In this document: positions 12,790 through 25,961 of the stretch, piece by piece | How the letters are laid out: each line of letters opens with the position of its first letter | Position numbering within the stretch: the stretch's first letter is position 1 | DNA from: Monarcha castaneiventris obscurior | Taxonomy: Eukaryota; Chordata; Aves; Passeriformes; Monarchidae | NCBI GenBank assembly: GCA_026261815.1 | Contig: JAMPIT010000493.1 | Location: 2,931,501-2,995,500 of the forward strand | Direction of reading: 5' to 3' | Length of the DNA stretch: 64,000 bases | Translations under genes and position numbers: made by a program | The notes under the pieces: model-generated | Seen by the model: the letters and a program-made list of their open reading frames with translations, nothing else | Databases searched by the model: none | Told to the model about the DNA's origin: nothing

Positions 12790-13560
12790 TGGAGAACATC
12801 GGGGGGTGTGCGGGCCGGTCCCACCCCTCGTGGGGCAGCGCCGGGTGCTCACCCCAGGCTGTTCCCCTCACCGGGGGCTCGGCGCTGAGGGGCACGGCGG
12901 GGCCGGGGCATGCGGGACGCGCTGGCTGCCGGCAGTGCCCGGGGGCTGCCGAGGTGCCCCCCGCACCCCTCGGGGCGGAGCGGGGGTCCCGGCCACCGCC
13001 CCTCAGAGGGGCCGGCGCGGCGGAGGGGGCGGCGTGACGGGCGTGGGGAGCAGCCAGTGCGCGGCGAGGGGCCGAGCCGGGCCGGGCTGCGCTGGGCCGG
13101 GCCGGGGGCACGGCTCGCTGCCCGGCGGGGCGGGGGGCGGCCGCAGCCGCTCGCCCTCCGCCATTCGCGCGGCCGCAGCGCGCACCGCCGAGCCGGGGGG
13201 CAGCGCCCCGCGCCCCGCCATGGCCGACCCGGCCGTCAGCGCCCACCTGGAGGGCATCATCTCCGACTTCGAAGGTGGGTGGCCCCGCGGAGGGAGCGCG
13301 GGGGTTGGAAGGGGTCCCCACCCGCGGAGGGAGCCCGCGGCGGGAGCAGCCGCTTTTGGGGATCAGCCGGGAGGGGCTGCGGCCGCGGCGGAGCGGGGCG
13401 AGCTCGGCTCGGCTCGGCTCCCCCCGGGCTCGGCTGCCGCAGTCTCCCCACGCCGCTGGCGCCCCGGTGGTACCCGAGGGGGTCCTGGCCGAGGCTGGGG
13501 GTGGCACGCCGCGGGTAGGGAGGGCTGGAAGGAGCGAGATGCCCCAAGGCGGCATCCCCA
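12790..13560 (+). promoter_or_regulatory. SEPTIN9: CpG island and promoter of SEPTIN9 MADPAV isoform
   Basis: CpG dinucleotides become dense from about 12790 and thin out after about 13560, whereas flanking DNA is CpG-poor. GC-box (Sp1-type) clusters are visible, for example at 13124-13140. The first coding exon lies in the 3' half, which is typical of a TATA-less CpG-island promoter. The transcription start cannot be fixed from sequence; it should lie upstream of 13220. The human counterpart is the SEPT9 v2 promoter island, whose methylation is used as a colorectal cancer blood marker. That correspondence rests on the identity of the first exon and is inferred, not aligned. Confidence 0.85.
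13220..13274 (+). CDS. SEPTIN9: SEPTIN9 first coding exon (MADPAV isoform)
   Basis: This exon encodes residues 1-18, MADPAVSAHLEGIISDFE, plus the first base of codon 19. It parallels the human isoform start MSDPAVNAQLDGIISDFE (from memory), with only a few substitutions. The start is supported by a strong initiation context (G at -3 and G at +4, 'cgccATGG') and by being the only ATG between 12911 and 13222. The exon ends at a GT donor ('gaag|gtgggt') in phase 1. Joining it to 27547 restores codon 19 as GCT (Ala) and reads on into LKRSFEVEEV, as in human. Septin 9 is a GTP-binding cytoskeletal protein that caps or joins septin hetero-oligomers and works in cytokinesis, actin and microtubule organisation. 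This alternative N-terminus distinguishes the isoform. The frame is open upstream of the ATG, but no in-frame ATG was seen nearby. Confidence 0.93.
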
Positions 13561-14224
13561 GGGCTGTCGGTGCCTTTTGTCCGGAACGGCTGCGCCCGGT
13601 GGGTATGTGCCAAGGCAGGGTCTTACGGGATGTTTCTCCTTTCCTGCCCTTCCCGAGTGAATTTACGTGTTTTTTTGGGCTGAAAACACTCGCCTGACCA
13701 GACTGAAAGTCTGAAAAAAGCCAGGCGCAGGCCTTTCTGTTGATTCCTAGCTTTGGGGTACAAACACAGCCCTGGAGTAGCTGGGATGTGGACAACGATC
13801 CCAAGTGTCACGTATCCCCGTAGCGGGAGCTGCGTGCCCTGGAGAGCTCTGCAGTTGTCCCGTGGCAGAGCTCCAGCGGCCGCAGCGTTGCCTCGCTCGC
13901 TGATGGGGGATCTCCACGCAGCCCCCTCGGCGTGCGGACCGGGATGGCTTCTCCCCGGATCCCTGCCTCTTCTTGCCTGCTATTCTGGCTTTTTCAGGCA
14001 AGAAAATGCGCTTAGCTGGGAGCGTGCGGCTGCCAGATGGGTCTGGGAGTCAGAGACAGGCAGGAGAGGGCTGGGGGGGTTGTGCCTGAAGCAGGCGTTG
14101 AGAGATCGGCTCGAGGGAGCTCATCTTCCCGAGCAGAGTTTTGGAAGAGCAGCTCCATCCCTACGCACTCGCGCGTCCTGGCAGCGACCCAAGCGGAGCT
14201 TTGTGTGCAGCGGTTTCTAGAAGG

Positions 14225-14243
14225 AAAAAAAAAAAAAAAAAAA
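14225..14243 (+). repeat. Poly(A) tract
   Basis: Nineteen consecutive A residues followed by a purine-rich 'gaaggag' stretch. There is no recognisable retrocopy next to it, so it is listed only as simple sequence. Confidence 0.9.
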
Positions 14244-15593
14244 GAAGGAGAAAAAACCCTGCAAGAAACAGCGGAGATGTGGGGGCCGCGGTGAAAGCTT
14301 ATCCAGGGGCTGCGTGTGCACGGCTGCAGGCTCAGCCTCCACCGCCTCCTGGAGAACCCAGCCTGGCCTTCGGGAAGCAGTGCTCTGCTGTTTTTCCTGC
14401 TGGGAAGCCGAGGAAGCTCCGAGCACAAGGGTTCCTCTTCCAGGTCAGGCAGGAAACGAGTGGCAAAGCTGGGGTCTCTGCTGTCCTTGTCGTAGGGTTT
14501 AGACACGGTCAGCTCCTCTGTTTCCAGCCCGTGGGTTTGCTCCAGCTGCAGTTGGCCGTGGAGGGCTTAGCGGGAGGCTGAGGGAAGTCACGTCCCTCAG
14601 GGAGATTGGAGCTAACAAGTGTTGGGACACTCAGGGTGACCCGAATGTCACCACCCCTTCGGTGCTCGGGGTTCAAGGGCGCCTTTGTGACTGTCCTTGA
14701 AGGACGCGTGAGCTTCCCCACCGCAGGGCTGCGAGCGCTGATGTAATTACAGCTTCCCTCTCGCTGCCCCAATTGCATTTAAATCTCCGAAGAATTGAGT
14801 AATTCCCTACTCGGATACGATAAAGGCTCTGCTGTGGGCCCCGGGGCTGCCTCTTTGGGCTGTGTGTGTTCCTCGGTGGCACCGAGCAGCTCCGCGGTGC
14901 CTTTATTTTCAGTCTATGGAGCACTTTAGGGTTCCTGCCTGCGCAGAGGGAGAGGCTGGGGAAAGCTCCGTGCATCTGAAGCCAAGAGGTCTGGCCTTGC
15001 CCTTGAGCAGGGATCTGGGCTACTGTTTCACAATTTAATTAGCTGTCAGAGTTGCACAGCAGTTTCCCAAAAAGCAGGCAATTAATCTCCAGCCCGTAGG
15101 GCAGGAGATGCAGTGTTCCTGCCTGCTGGGTGGGTACCTCAACCCCACGCAGCCCCTGGAAAGATCTGCCCAAAATACCATGGAGCAGAAACACCAGATC
15201 ATCCAGAGCCCTCTTTGTTCCGCCAGTCACACACTGCCTGCCCTCCCCAGTCACCCTGGCTGTTCCTGCCTGTTTTCCTCGCAGTATCCATGCCAGTTTT
15301 CCTCTTAGCATCCCTGCCTGGTTTCTTGTAACTGCTGTGTTGCAGCAGGCAGGGAGCTGCAGCCTCAGTGAGCCTGAGGAGGGTGTGAGGGCCCTTCGGG
15401 ATAGGGAAGCAGTGCCAGGTACTTGATTCCAGTTTAGTTTCCAGATCAAAGCAACATGTGAGAAGGATACGCAGCACAGCAGAGGGTGTTCTCCCTTGTG
15501 CCCCATGCTGTGGTGGGGATGCTCACAGTGCCCATCTTGCACCGACCAGCAGCTCCTGTGCGGAGAGCCCTAGAAAAGTCCAGGGACATCTGT

Positions 15594-15756
15594 CCCAAAG
15601 AAACTGTGGATGTCCCATCCCTGGAAGTGTTCAAGGTCAGGTTGGATGAGACTATGAGTGGCCTTGGTTAGTGGATGGTGTTCCCTGCCCATGGAGGGGG
15701 GTTGGAAATAGTTGATTTGTAAGGTCTCTTCCAACCAAAACCATTCTATGATTCTA
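15594..15756 (+). mobile_element. CR1 LINE 3' fragment
   Basis: The piece begins near 'ccaaagaaactgtggatg' and runs through 'catccctggaagtgttcaag', 'gttggatgag' and 'gtctcttccaacc' to 'ccattctatgattct'. This is the usual order in the last part of avian CR1. It is a 5'-truncated relic in the same orientation as SEPTIN9. Confidence 0.92.
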
Positions 15757-18700
15757 ATCCCTCTTATCTAACTGACAAAAGCTTCCTCATCTCTAATGGG
15801 GCAGAGCATCATTAGGGCTGTGGTTTGCCAGGATTTACAGAGCATAATAGCTCTGCCCCTGGCTTTATAGATCCTGGCAGGTTTTCAGGAGCGTGGCTGG
15901 TTCAGCCGTGATCGCAGCAGGGCTTCCCAAGCTCACCTCTGCCTCAGAGGGGGCTGCGGGTCCCTCAGCTCCCTGGGGCTCTGGTACAGACCCTGAGCTG
16001 CAGGGAAGGGAAGCTGCAGTGCTAAATCAACCTGGTGAGATGCCTGTGCAGTGTGTTAACAATCTGTGTACCCCACACCTCCCTGGTCCAGCCCAGGCTG
16101 GGTGATGTGGGAGCCTTGGTGTCCATGGTGCTCCACTGAGGAGGGAGCTCATGGCTTTGATTGGTTGTGATGCTGCACAAAGACAATTCCACAGCGTGGT
16201 ACTCATCTTCCTGCCAGAGGGGTAAAGCACTGTGCACTCAGGATCTGCTGCCTAGTAGGACAGGAGAGATCTGCTCCAGTCCCTCATCCTGGTGGGATGT
16301 GGCTAGTGCTGAGCTTAGTCCCAGGGTAACTGAGGCGCGTTTTTGCTGGCACTTGCTGGTGGTGAGTTGGCAGCAGTGATGCCAAGCACTCCTTGCCTTT
16401 GCCAGTGCTGTCAGTCAACACCAGATTCGTTTCCCTGTAATGTTGAAACACAAATTGTCGCAGTGGGTGTAAACTGTGCCTGGTGGGAATGCTGAGCAGG
16501 GCTGTCAGTGTGTGGAGAGGGGTTCTGTGTTGTGTCTGAGGGTGCAGCCTGACAGGGGCACAGGCTGGCAGCTTTGCTCTGGCAGAAACCATGAGACAGC
16601 GTTTGTTGATGGTTCTTAATCCCTGATTTTCCCATTGCTCAGAGCCCAGCTCCCTTGGGCAGCGTGTGCTAGCTGGTGGCTGAGCCTTGGCAGTGCTGTG
16701 GAGCTGGGTGGGGAGCGTCCAGCCCTGCCAGGACATGACTGATCAGAAGGCTTCTTTGACTATTTTATTTATTTACTCTTCCTTACTATTGCACACTTCT
16801 CAGACACTACTTCTCTCACCACCCAGTGCAGGGTATTTTTAGTATTTCAGCAGCAGGCTTTGTCTCAACGAGGCACAAACTCATGCAAAGTTCTGTCCCG
16901 GTTTTAAGTGCCACCAAAAAACCATCACCCAGCTCGTTTTCAGGAGGACGCTGCATTATAAATAGGCTTTTCTATGCATGAAACTCATGGTCTCGTCCTT
17001 AAAATTTCCTTGAGCGAATGCCCAGGATGTCTGTGGGACACGTGGCCATGGTGCATCCCTGGGCTGTGCAGGGCCAGCGTTCCTGCTGCCCGGGGGAGCA
17101 GCTGCAGCCGCGTGCTGCGGATGCTGGGACTCAGCCCCGGGCTAATATTAGCAGGAGCGTGCCAGCGGGAGGGTCACAGTGCTGTGTGGGTGATGTGCCT
17201 TGAATTCAGCAGAGTGGAAAGCCCTGGAGATGGGAGGTGCCTCGTGTTTGTGTGAGCGTCTCACTCGGGTCCAAGGTCTGTCCCGTAAGCCCGGCCCAAG
17301 GGTTTGCAGGATGAGCACTGGGCTGGGAGCTGAGCGTGTGACTAACGGTCCCTCGTGTGCCAGGGCTCAATGCCTGGAAAAGGAAACGCAGAAAAGAGCT
17401 TTCCGATTTACATCTTGGATCATCCCAACCCTAGGAGCGAAGCAAAGCTCCTCAATTGTTGGATTTCCTGGGCTGTCCCCAAGAAGTGGCACTGCAGCGG
17501 GTCTCTTCCGGAGCTCTTCGTCACCAGCTCGGTGTGGGCAGAGCTAGAGCCGCTCATTGATGTAGCTGGTGCTCCAAGACAACAAAGTCACCTCTTATAC
17601 CCTCAAAGTTGGGCTTAACAGCCACTTCAGAGAGTTTTCTCTCTCATTCCACATCTACGTTTCTCAGTGTGAGACAAAAAATTGGGCTGGATGGGAACTT
17701 TCTGCCAAACCCTCATGTGGTGGGAGAGGAAGGAGCCAGAGGAAGGTGCCTGTGGGAAGGGAAGTTTTGTGTCTTCCCCAGCAGAAGTTGTATCTTCCCC
17801 TGCAGAACTGGCCTTTGAGCCACAGAGTCAAAAAACCGCATCTGCCTGGTCACAGCAGTAGGTACCTGCTGTTGTGGGTTGGGGTTTTCCCTGCGTATAT
17901 CTAATTCCTTGGGAATAAAAAGGTTGTGAGGGAGCAGGAAAGGGAAGAACAGGACATTGATCTCTGTCCACATGAACTGGGCTCTGGGGATGGCCTCTGG
18001 CCCCTGTTAGGATGTAGGATCATCCAGAGGTGGTTGTTTTCCAGCCATGCCGTGCGAGGAGGGCTGGGTATGTGTCTTTGGGGCCGGGCACCCGCTGTGG
18101 CACAGAGCAGTGTCCCTGGCTGTGTGACAGCACAGAGGGCTCCCCGTGCTGGCACAGGTGAGCTCCTCTGTGCTCATGGGATCAGCCTCAGGCAAAGCCA
18201 GCACAGCACTGTGCTGATCATAAAGAGGCCTTTCAGAGCAGCCTGAGTGGGAAGGGACAGGGAAGGGATGAGTCTTTACAGGGAGCCAGGGCCGCTGCTC
18301 TGGTTTTGCAAGCATAGTGCTGGTGCCTGGAGGTGAGTCAGGGGCTGGAGCATGTACACCATGCCCATTCTTCCCAGGCTCTGGGATCTTGGTAGCACCT
18401 TTCCCTTAGTAAGGGACTCACCTGAAATGCTTCACTCTTTGCTCATTGCTTCTTGGTGGGTTAGGGCAGTGGAGTGAGTAGGAAGCAGTTCTGGAGCACT
18501 CTGGGTCAGCTCTGATAGCTCTGAGTGACCACGGCTCTGTCTCTTGGCCAATACACACCAGCAAACCTGGGGCTAGATTACTGCCAGGCATTAACCTGGC
18601 ACCTCTGAGTGCCCCATGGCCTCACTGGGAGCTGTTTTCATTTCTGGTTTCCTGCTCCTCCTCACAGAGAGCTGCTCAGCCCTTTTTGCCAGGAGCCAGG

Positions 18701-21158
18701 ACAGAGAGCAGCCGCAAAAGCCTGGAATGGGACATGTCATAAATCCAAAGACAATAATGGTGGCTTCAGAATCACTCCAAATATTCATGTTTCTGACTCT
18801 GATATTTAAGGCAGCAACTTTCTGCAGGACTATAATGCAGGCTTTTTCCCGACCTCCTTGTCCCCTCCTGCTGCAGTGAGCTCTGGCACCTCTTTGATAT
18901 TCAGAGATGCGACGTGGAGGCAACAAGCCAAGTGACCCTAAATCCTGGTTAAGCCTGCTTGAAGCCTGTAAAATGAGTCAGTGGGTCTGAGTTCAGTTCC
19001 TGGTGGGGCTGTGCCTGGCTGCTGGGGGTCAGGGTCCGTCAGGGGAGCTCTCTGTGGGCTGTCGTGCCCTTCAGCACAGGGATAGGGTTGTGTCCTGGCC
19101 ACCTCTCCTTTCACACCTGCAGGGTACTGTTTGGTCCTCCGGTGGCACCAGTTTGTACCCAGCTGCTGTGCCAGTGTGGGAGAGCCCTCCTTGGTGCAGG
19201 AGACCTCTCCTCACTCCCTTCCCTGCCACAGACAGTGCAGGTAAGGAGTAGCCCTTGGGCAAGAAGGGGGTTGTTGCTGCCGCCAACTTATTCTGAGCAG
19301 CTCTCATCTCCTGATGGCTGCGACTCAGGCTTTTACCCTGATTGCTTTTGTGAGGCTGCTGGATGCAGCTCAGCCCTTGGGTCTCCTGGGGAAACCTGCA
19401 GAGCGGTGGCCTGGGGGCAGTGTCCCTCCAAGCTGGCTCTTGGCAGGTCTGTGTGCCAAAAGGGGAGATGCCATGGGTGGTGTGTGACCCTGCATCCTCC
19501 CAGTGCTGCTGGCACCCAGGCCAGGGCAGTTTGGGGTGGGCTGCCAGCCTGCTGCCCAGGTGTAGGCACAGTCAGTGTCAGCCTCCTGTGGATTGCAGGG
19601 CAGGGGATGCTGTGATATCAGTCTGTGCCACCATCCTCCTGGCAGCAGAGGTGGCAGTTTGGAACCCACGCATCACAAAACTGTGCAGCCCCTTGCTAGG
19701 GTGAGCTGGGTGCTCTGCAGCCTCTCCCAGCCCTGGGAGTCGTGGCAGGGGTCAGCGGTGAGGGCAGTGGCACTGGTCAGCTGCACTGGTTTGGGAGGAA
19801 AGGAGCGTGGTGAGGGCTGTGGTTGGGACTCAGCCTTTCTTTCATCTTGGCCACTGAAAGTAAAAGCACAGGGAAAGGTGAAAAGGATGGAGTTTATTTT
19901 ATTTTTCAAAGCACGTTTACTTTGCCAGGGCGGAGGAGGGCTCTGCTCCCTGCCAGCCCTCAGGAGGTTTGGCCAGCAGCTCACACTGCGGTGCTGGGTG
20001 TCCCCTCCAGGAGAGCCATCAGAGCTGGCTGCAGGGACAGCAGCAGGCAGTGCAGGCAGGAGTGGGCAGCACTGCAGGGGTGAGTGGCTCCTGGGTGCCT
20101 CCTTTCACCCTTTTACCCATTTACCCCTTTTCTGTAGCTTTTTAACTGGCCTGTTGCAACAGCACCCATCAAAGCATCTTCTCAAATGGAGTCTTCACTT
20201 GATTTAATCACCCAGTCCCTGCCACCCGGGCTAGTCACCTGCCCGAGTCACTCTCCATGTCCCTTCTGTGGGCACTGGGACTCACAGCTCCTGGGGGTGG
20301 CATCTGTGGCACCAGCACGGGGCAGGCTGGGCTCTGCAAGACCATCTGCACCATACTTTTGTCTCTGGGTAATTGTTTCAAGGCATTTTAGAAATATTAG
20401 TGAACCAAACCAAATCTACAGTCCCATGGGAGGTGCAGAAAAGATTTATTTCTCTCCTTCCTCCTCCCCTTATGAAAGGAAACTGGAGCACAGACCGGAG
20501 ACAGGAGCTGGAGCGAGCCTGTGGCAGAGCCAGTAATGCAATCTGCTGGGCTGGATACCCTGTGTTTTATGTAATTTTCTGTACAAGTATGAAATGAATA
20601 TAAGGGATGTAAAATACACTGCTCTGATCTGGAAGCATTTTGCTGCGAGTTAATGGTTATGTAAACCCAAGTGTAATAGAGAATCAAGCTAAAATCTTTT
20701 GAGAACTGCATTATAGGGACTGGAAAGCTGGGATTTTGTATTAATCTGAGTGTGGATTTTATTTTTTTTCTCTATTCTTAGTCCTGACTTTGCTTTTGCA
20801 TGTTCATTTCTGGGAAATGAGAGGTTGGCTGCATCAGCCTCAGACTGTTTTATACCTTGCTGTGAATGAGAGAAATGCTGCTTGAATAGCTTTGATTGAT
20901 GTCAGAGCCCTGAACTTGCATTTATCTCCAGATTTCCACCAGAACTCACCTCTTGGTACCATTTGCACCGTTCAGGAAGGCCCTGCATGGTGACAGCACA
21001 TTGCCAGCCTTGTCTTGTACACGTGATTTGTGTCAGACTGTGCAATCTACTGCAACTCCTTTTGAAGGCTGGCTGTGAAGTCATAGAAAGGATTTATTTG
21101 TGCATAAACCGTTCATAACTTAGGATAGCGTGAGAGTCAGGCTACAACAGCAGAGTGT

Positions 21159-21198
21159 CACTACATACATTTTTTTTTTTTTATTGATATATGTAGTG
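21159..21198. other. Inverted repeat with T-rich loop
   Basis: CACTACATA at 21159-21167 is exactly complementary to TATGTAGTG at 21190-21198. The loop between them is about 22 nt and mostly T. A cruciform or RNA hairpin is possible. It is too short to assign a function. Confidence 0.5.
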
Positions 21199-24100
21199 CA
21201 GCAAGGTTGGTTTATTAGTAAAAGAAAGGTGTGAAGCCTTCTGTGCAAGCACAGGGAGGAGATCCAGCAACCCTTACTTCTTTCTTATGTTAGATCACCA
21301 GAAGCTTTGGGAAAGGTGCTTTTAAAATTTCCTGCCTTGGTTTCTGTGGATGTGAGAGGGGATCTGAGTCTCTCAGGCTGTTTTGAAGCTGTGTGTGTAC
21401 TCACAAAATCCTGCCAGCGTGTGCAGCATCGCTTGCTGCCTGCACTGCCAGGGATTTTCCATCTCAGACCCATGATTTTGACCCCACTGGCGGGCTTTGT
21501 GGACTTGGGAGCACCTTGTTGTTGAGGACAGGGTAGAGTTGTCCTGCTCTGGCCCTGCTGCAGGGGTGTAGCTCCCTTCCCTTTCTGCTGTGGGACCTTT
21601 AGGGTTCATACACAGTGGACACACCCCATAGGTATGTGCAGAACACCCTACTTGTCCCCACAACTGAGCCCTTCGTTCACTCCTATGCACCCATCTCTGT
21701 TATGGGCAGTGGCAGCTCTTCTGTGGCATCACTCGGGAGGTTTGGATAAGCCAGACCCAGCTTATCCAGACCAGGTAATGTGGGCAAACCCTCTTTGCTC
21801 TCAGCCTGGGCCAGAAAAGCACCATGAGCACCCTGCTGCCCATGACAGGACTCTGGGAAGCTTTAAGGGCTGTGAGCAGTGAAGGCTGTGTTGGGTTTCC
21901 AAGGGTTCCTTGAAAGATGAGAGCTGCAGCCTCCCCCCTTTCCTGCCCGGGAACAGGAGGTGACCATCTGGTAGCAGTTTAGAGCGAGCCCTCGCTCTCA
22001 AACGGTGCCATTGTGTGGTGGGAAATAACGGGGCGCCGGCTGCCCCGGCCCCATAAGGCTCTTATGTGTCCAAAAACCCAAGGAAAGCTCTCTGAGCTTA
22101 AGCAAGCAAGCAAATGTAACCCCTGGGTTACAGGGACCATGTGAGGGGCACAGGATGTTTAATGGGAAGCAGTTGGGCGCTGCGGCCACGACAGAGCTGG
22201 AGGCTCCGGCTGGGAAGCAGGTCCCCGAGGAGTCAGCATCCCTTGCTGTTTATTTTGGTCTCCTCCTGAGCTCTGTGCATAGATGTTTCCTTGTATAAAG
22301 GCTCCCCTGGCCCGTTAATGGGATATTCTGTTTAAACAGGGAAGAGAGGAGGAGCAGATGTCGCAGATGTTCCCTGGCTGACCCCTGCAGGGTGCCAGGG
22401 AGGGGTGAGCCGTGATGGCAGCGTGCTGTGTGCCCCAGTGCTGCCAGCTGGGAGATGTGGAGTCCTGGTGCAAGAACCAGATCCCTTCATGGCATCTGGG
22501 CACCCTTGGGTTGCCTGGGTGTCCCAAGGAGGGCCTGTCCTGCGAGAGCTGTGTGTGTGGAAGTCCCCAGTGCCACACGCTTGTGATGTGTCTGGAAGAC
22601 TCCTGGCTGTTGCATGAGCTTCTGGGCTTTGAACCAGACCTCTGCCCTCTCTTCCCAGTTGACAGGATCCCTAAAGAGCAGCTTTAGCTTTAGCTGGTGC
22701 CGTGTGACCTGCTGGTGCCTGCCTGGGGGGTGACCGGGAGGACACAGTGGCCTCACTGCGCGTCCATCCCCACCACTGCTGCATAAAACAGGAAGAGAAA
22801 TCAATGGTTTTTCCTCCTTTTCATCCCCCGTGCCAGCTTAGGGAACGTTTGAGCAGGATGAAGGCACGCATTTCTTGCTCCCAAGTGCCTGTCTGGCATG
22901 GACCACGTCTGGGTTCACAGCCAGCAGAGCCACCTCGGGGAGCCCGTGCCTCCCTCATCCAAAAGAAGGATTAGCAGTGGTATTTTTGAGGCCAGCCCTG
23001 CAGAGCTGGGTGGTGCTGAGTGAAACCCCACGACCTTGAGAGGTTTGCAAAGGTCTGGTCCCAAAGGGACATCGCAATGAGTGGTTCCCAACCCAGACGT
23101 GGTGGTGGTGGGCTGTTGCAGAGCTTACATTGGATAGGAAACACTTGGAAATCTCATGTTAGGGGATTTTGGGCTTTCCCTGCCCAAAAGATGCTGCCTT
23201 CAGCAGTGGTGGGTTGAGGCAGAGATGTCCAGATGGGTCTGGAATGGGTTGAAAGGAAGCACATGCCAAAGGCAGCACAGGTTGTGCCCAGCCCCACATG
23301 CACCTCCAGAGGAAGAGAAGGAAAGGTGGTGCTCAGCACCTCTGCTGCTTTCCCCGCCAGCTTCTTCTGCCACCAGCCAGTCAGTGGGGTGCTGCTGGTG
23401 GGGCTGGGGAAGCCCTGCTTGTGCCTGGAAAATACAATAGTGGGGACAGTCCTGCAGCGTGGCCAGCCCAGGCCCTGCTCAGGGCAGGGACACCTTGTTC
23501 GGGGCTCTCAGGAATATGGCAGGGACCTGGAGCCCGTGGGGACATGGAGAATTAGCTACAACTGCCCGTGTGGGGCCCTACAGCCCTGCCTCGCCTTCAG
23601 CTCCTGTTTTCATAGGGAATACGGACACTTCCCTGCAGGAAGCCGGGAGGAGGGTCATCTGGAGCACAGGCTGTTTACTTTCCTTTCCTGGCTCTGGGCA
23701 GGACACACTGTAAGTTTTTTCTCTTTTTTGAGAGTTGTTGTGCTTCCTGAGGTCCTTCTCTCTTCTCATGCAAAGAGGAGAGAGGCAGTGCTGAGCAGGG
23801 AACTCTGGCCGCGCTTGGTCCCTCCGAGGGCCGCCATTGCTGAAGGTGACATTCCCGAGGATCCTGTTCATGGCAGTGGGGCTCTGTCTCTGAAACACAA
23901 ACCTGTGGAAACACAAACCCTCTTGGTCACAGTCCTTCTCCTTTCTCGTGCCTGGGATGTCTGACCTTCTCCAGACCACGCTGAATTCAGGGCAGTGGCC
24001 AAATGTGCCAGCAGGATGAGCTGGATACCAAAATCCCTGTGAAACCATGAGATGGACACCCCATCCTGCAAAGCCACGGGTGAGAAGGCTCCTGGGTTGT

Positions 24101-25939
24101 CCCCAGGCAAGTTGGTGACCCTGCTGGAGAGGGAATGCCACTGGGAGCAGGGGCTCCTCATGATGTTGCTGTCAGAATCTGTGCTGAGCCATTTCTACCC
24201 CTCCTGTGGGGTGAAGGTTCCTTGCCCAGCCCCTCAGTACCCCCTTCCTGCCCTCAGCACAAGGGAGGAGTTATCTGGAGGGCTTGGCTGTCCTGAGACT
24301 GTAATCGTGGTTCTGCAGCCTTGCCTTAGGCTGTTTGAACCCCTTTGTGTCTGGGCTTTGACCTTTTTCTCTTTTCTGCAACAGAAGGACCTGGAAAAAA
24401 GCCATTTTTGGGTGTTGTAATTCAGTCCAGCCCTTCGATAAGGACAGGGGCTGGCTGTGCTCCAGCAAGACCACGTGGGTGGCATTGGGGAGGTTTACCC
24501 TGGCCTTGGGGCACTTTGGGGAGATTAAAGTCCAAAGAAAGGGCCATGTGGGTCAGCACTGCCATTGGGTTGCCCACCATTTCTTCAGGGAGTGGCAGCA
24601 GGGCTTGGAGGAGCGGAGATGATGGATGCGGCTCATGCGAGGAGCCCTTGGAGGTCAGCAGGGCTGTTTGTACCCAAAGCTCATTAGCAGGTCAGAAAGA
24701 AATCCCCAAACCACTTGGTGCTGAGGGATCTCCAGGGCAGTGTTGATTAAGGAAAGATACTCGTCAGCATTTCCTTTGCTGTCGGGTTCCTTGAGAGCAT
24801 TTACCCTGTTCCTCAATACACATCTCTCATGAGGTTCTAGGGCTGCTTGTTGAAGGGAAGAGGTGGGGACTGAGCTGGCTGGAGGAGTGACAGGAGGGTT
24901 TTAAGAGCCTGATGTGGACAGAAGTGTGGTTCCATCCCTCAGGGAGCTGCCAGTGCCTGGCAGTGCTGTGTCCTCTGCTGCTCTTGCCCACCCAGCTTTG
25001 CTCAAGGCCAGGCAAGGGCTCCCCGTCGGGTTGTCCCTTCCGCTCTCTTTGTTTCCAGCAAAATGCAAACTGGGCTTGGCTGGTGCATTGTTAAACTTGG
25101 GATTTTTGGGAAAAAAAATAGCTAAAATATAAGTTTCTGGATTAAGTGTGTGATGGAGAAGGGAAGCTGTAGAAAAATCTGTGCTGGAGGGTCTGAGCTC
25201 CAGCTCCGGGTTGGAGACCTGGGAGTTCGAACACGTTGAAACAGCTCTCAAGCGTGGGGCTTTTTTTGGATTAATTATTCTGGGGATGCAGAGAACTGGG
25301 GCTTGGACACAGACCTGCAGTGCATGAGCTGTGCCAAGCGCAGACTGCAGGGCAGGGACTGCTGCAGGGAGCATCCCCCCTCCTTGAGCAGGTGATGGCG
25401 TGGCTGGGAGAGCTCCACCGAAGTCAGAATACAGATAAATCTGAGAAAAACCATCTTTAGTTTTCTTCACTGCCTCCCTCCCTTCCTCTACCAATGTCTG
25501 AATATTTCTGGGATGCGAGACAGACTGTTTTGTCACAAGGTGCCCTTTGTGGGACCCTTCCTGGGTTTTACAGGGGTGGTGGTGAGTGTTGTGCTTTGGT
25601 GCTTCCCTCACTCCCCAGCCACAGAGCAGCCGTGCTGCTGCTCCCATCAGGCTGACGCTGAGGTTGAATCTCTCTGTGCATCCCTCCCTGCCCATGCCAG
25701 CTGGGACCCCACCCTTGGGAGCCCATCCCAGACTCCTGTTGCTTCCCAGCAGTTCCCATGCTGGGGTCTGACCCACAAGTGGGGGACACGGGTGTGTGTC
25801 CATTCACATCTGTCTGTCCCTAAGCACAGAGAGGCTTTGGCTGCATCACTGATACAAAAAATCGTGGGGATGCACCTGCTCCCGGGCTCCTCAGTGCCCA
25901 TCCAGGCTGGCTGTGCAGCCTGGGGTTCATACAGAGCAC

Positions 25940-25961
25940 TTTTGGGGTATTCCCCCCAAAA
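25940..25961. other. Short perfect hairpin
   Basis: TTTTGGGG (25940-25947) and CCCCAAAA (25954-25961) flank a 6-nt loop. No terminator-like role is expected in a vertebrate intron, so the pairing is recorded only as structure. Confidence 0.4.

Noticed and set aside
12587..13804. 405-codon open frame on the minus strand across the first CpG island
   Set aside because: Stop codons are rare in very GC-rich DNA. The composition is Arg/Pro/Ala/Gly low-complexity with no domain, and the strand is opposite to a well-supported SEPTIN9 exon.
24901..25803. 300-codon open frame on the minus strand
   Set aside because: No recognisable family, composition like neighbouring intron, and competing open frames on the other strand. 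I found no splice or conservation support.
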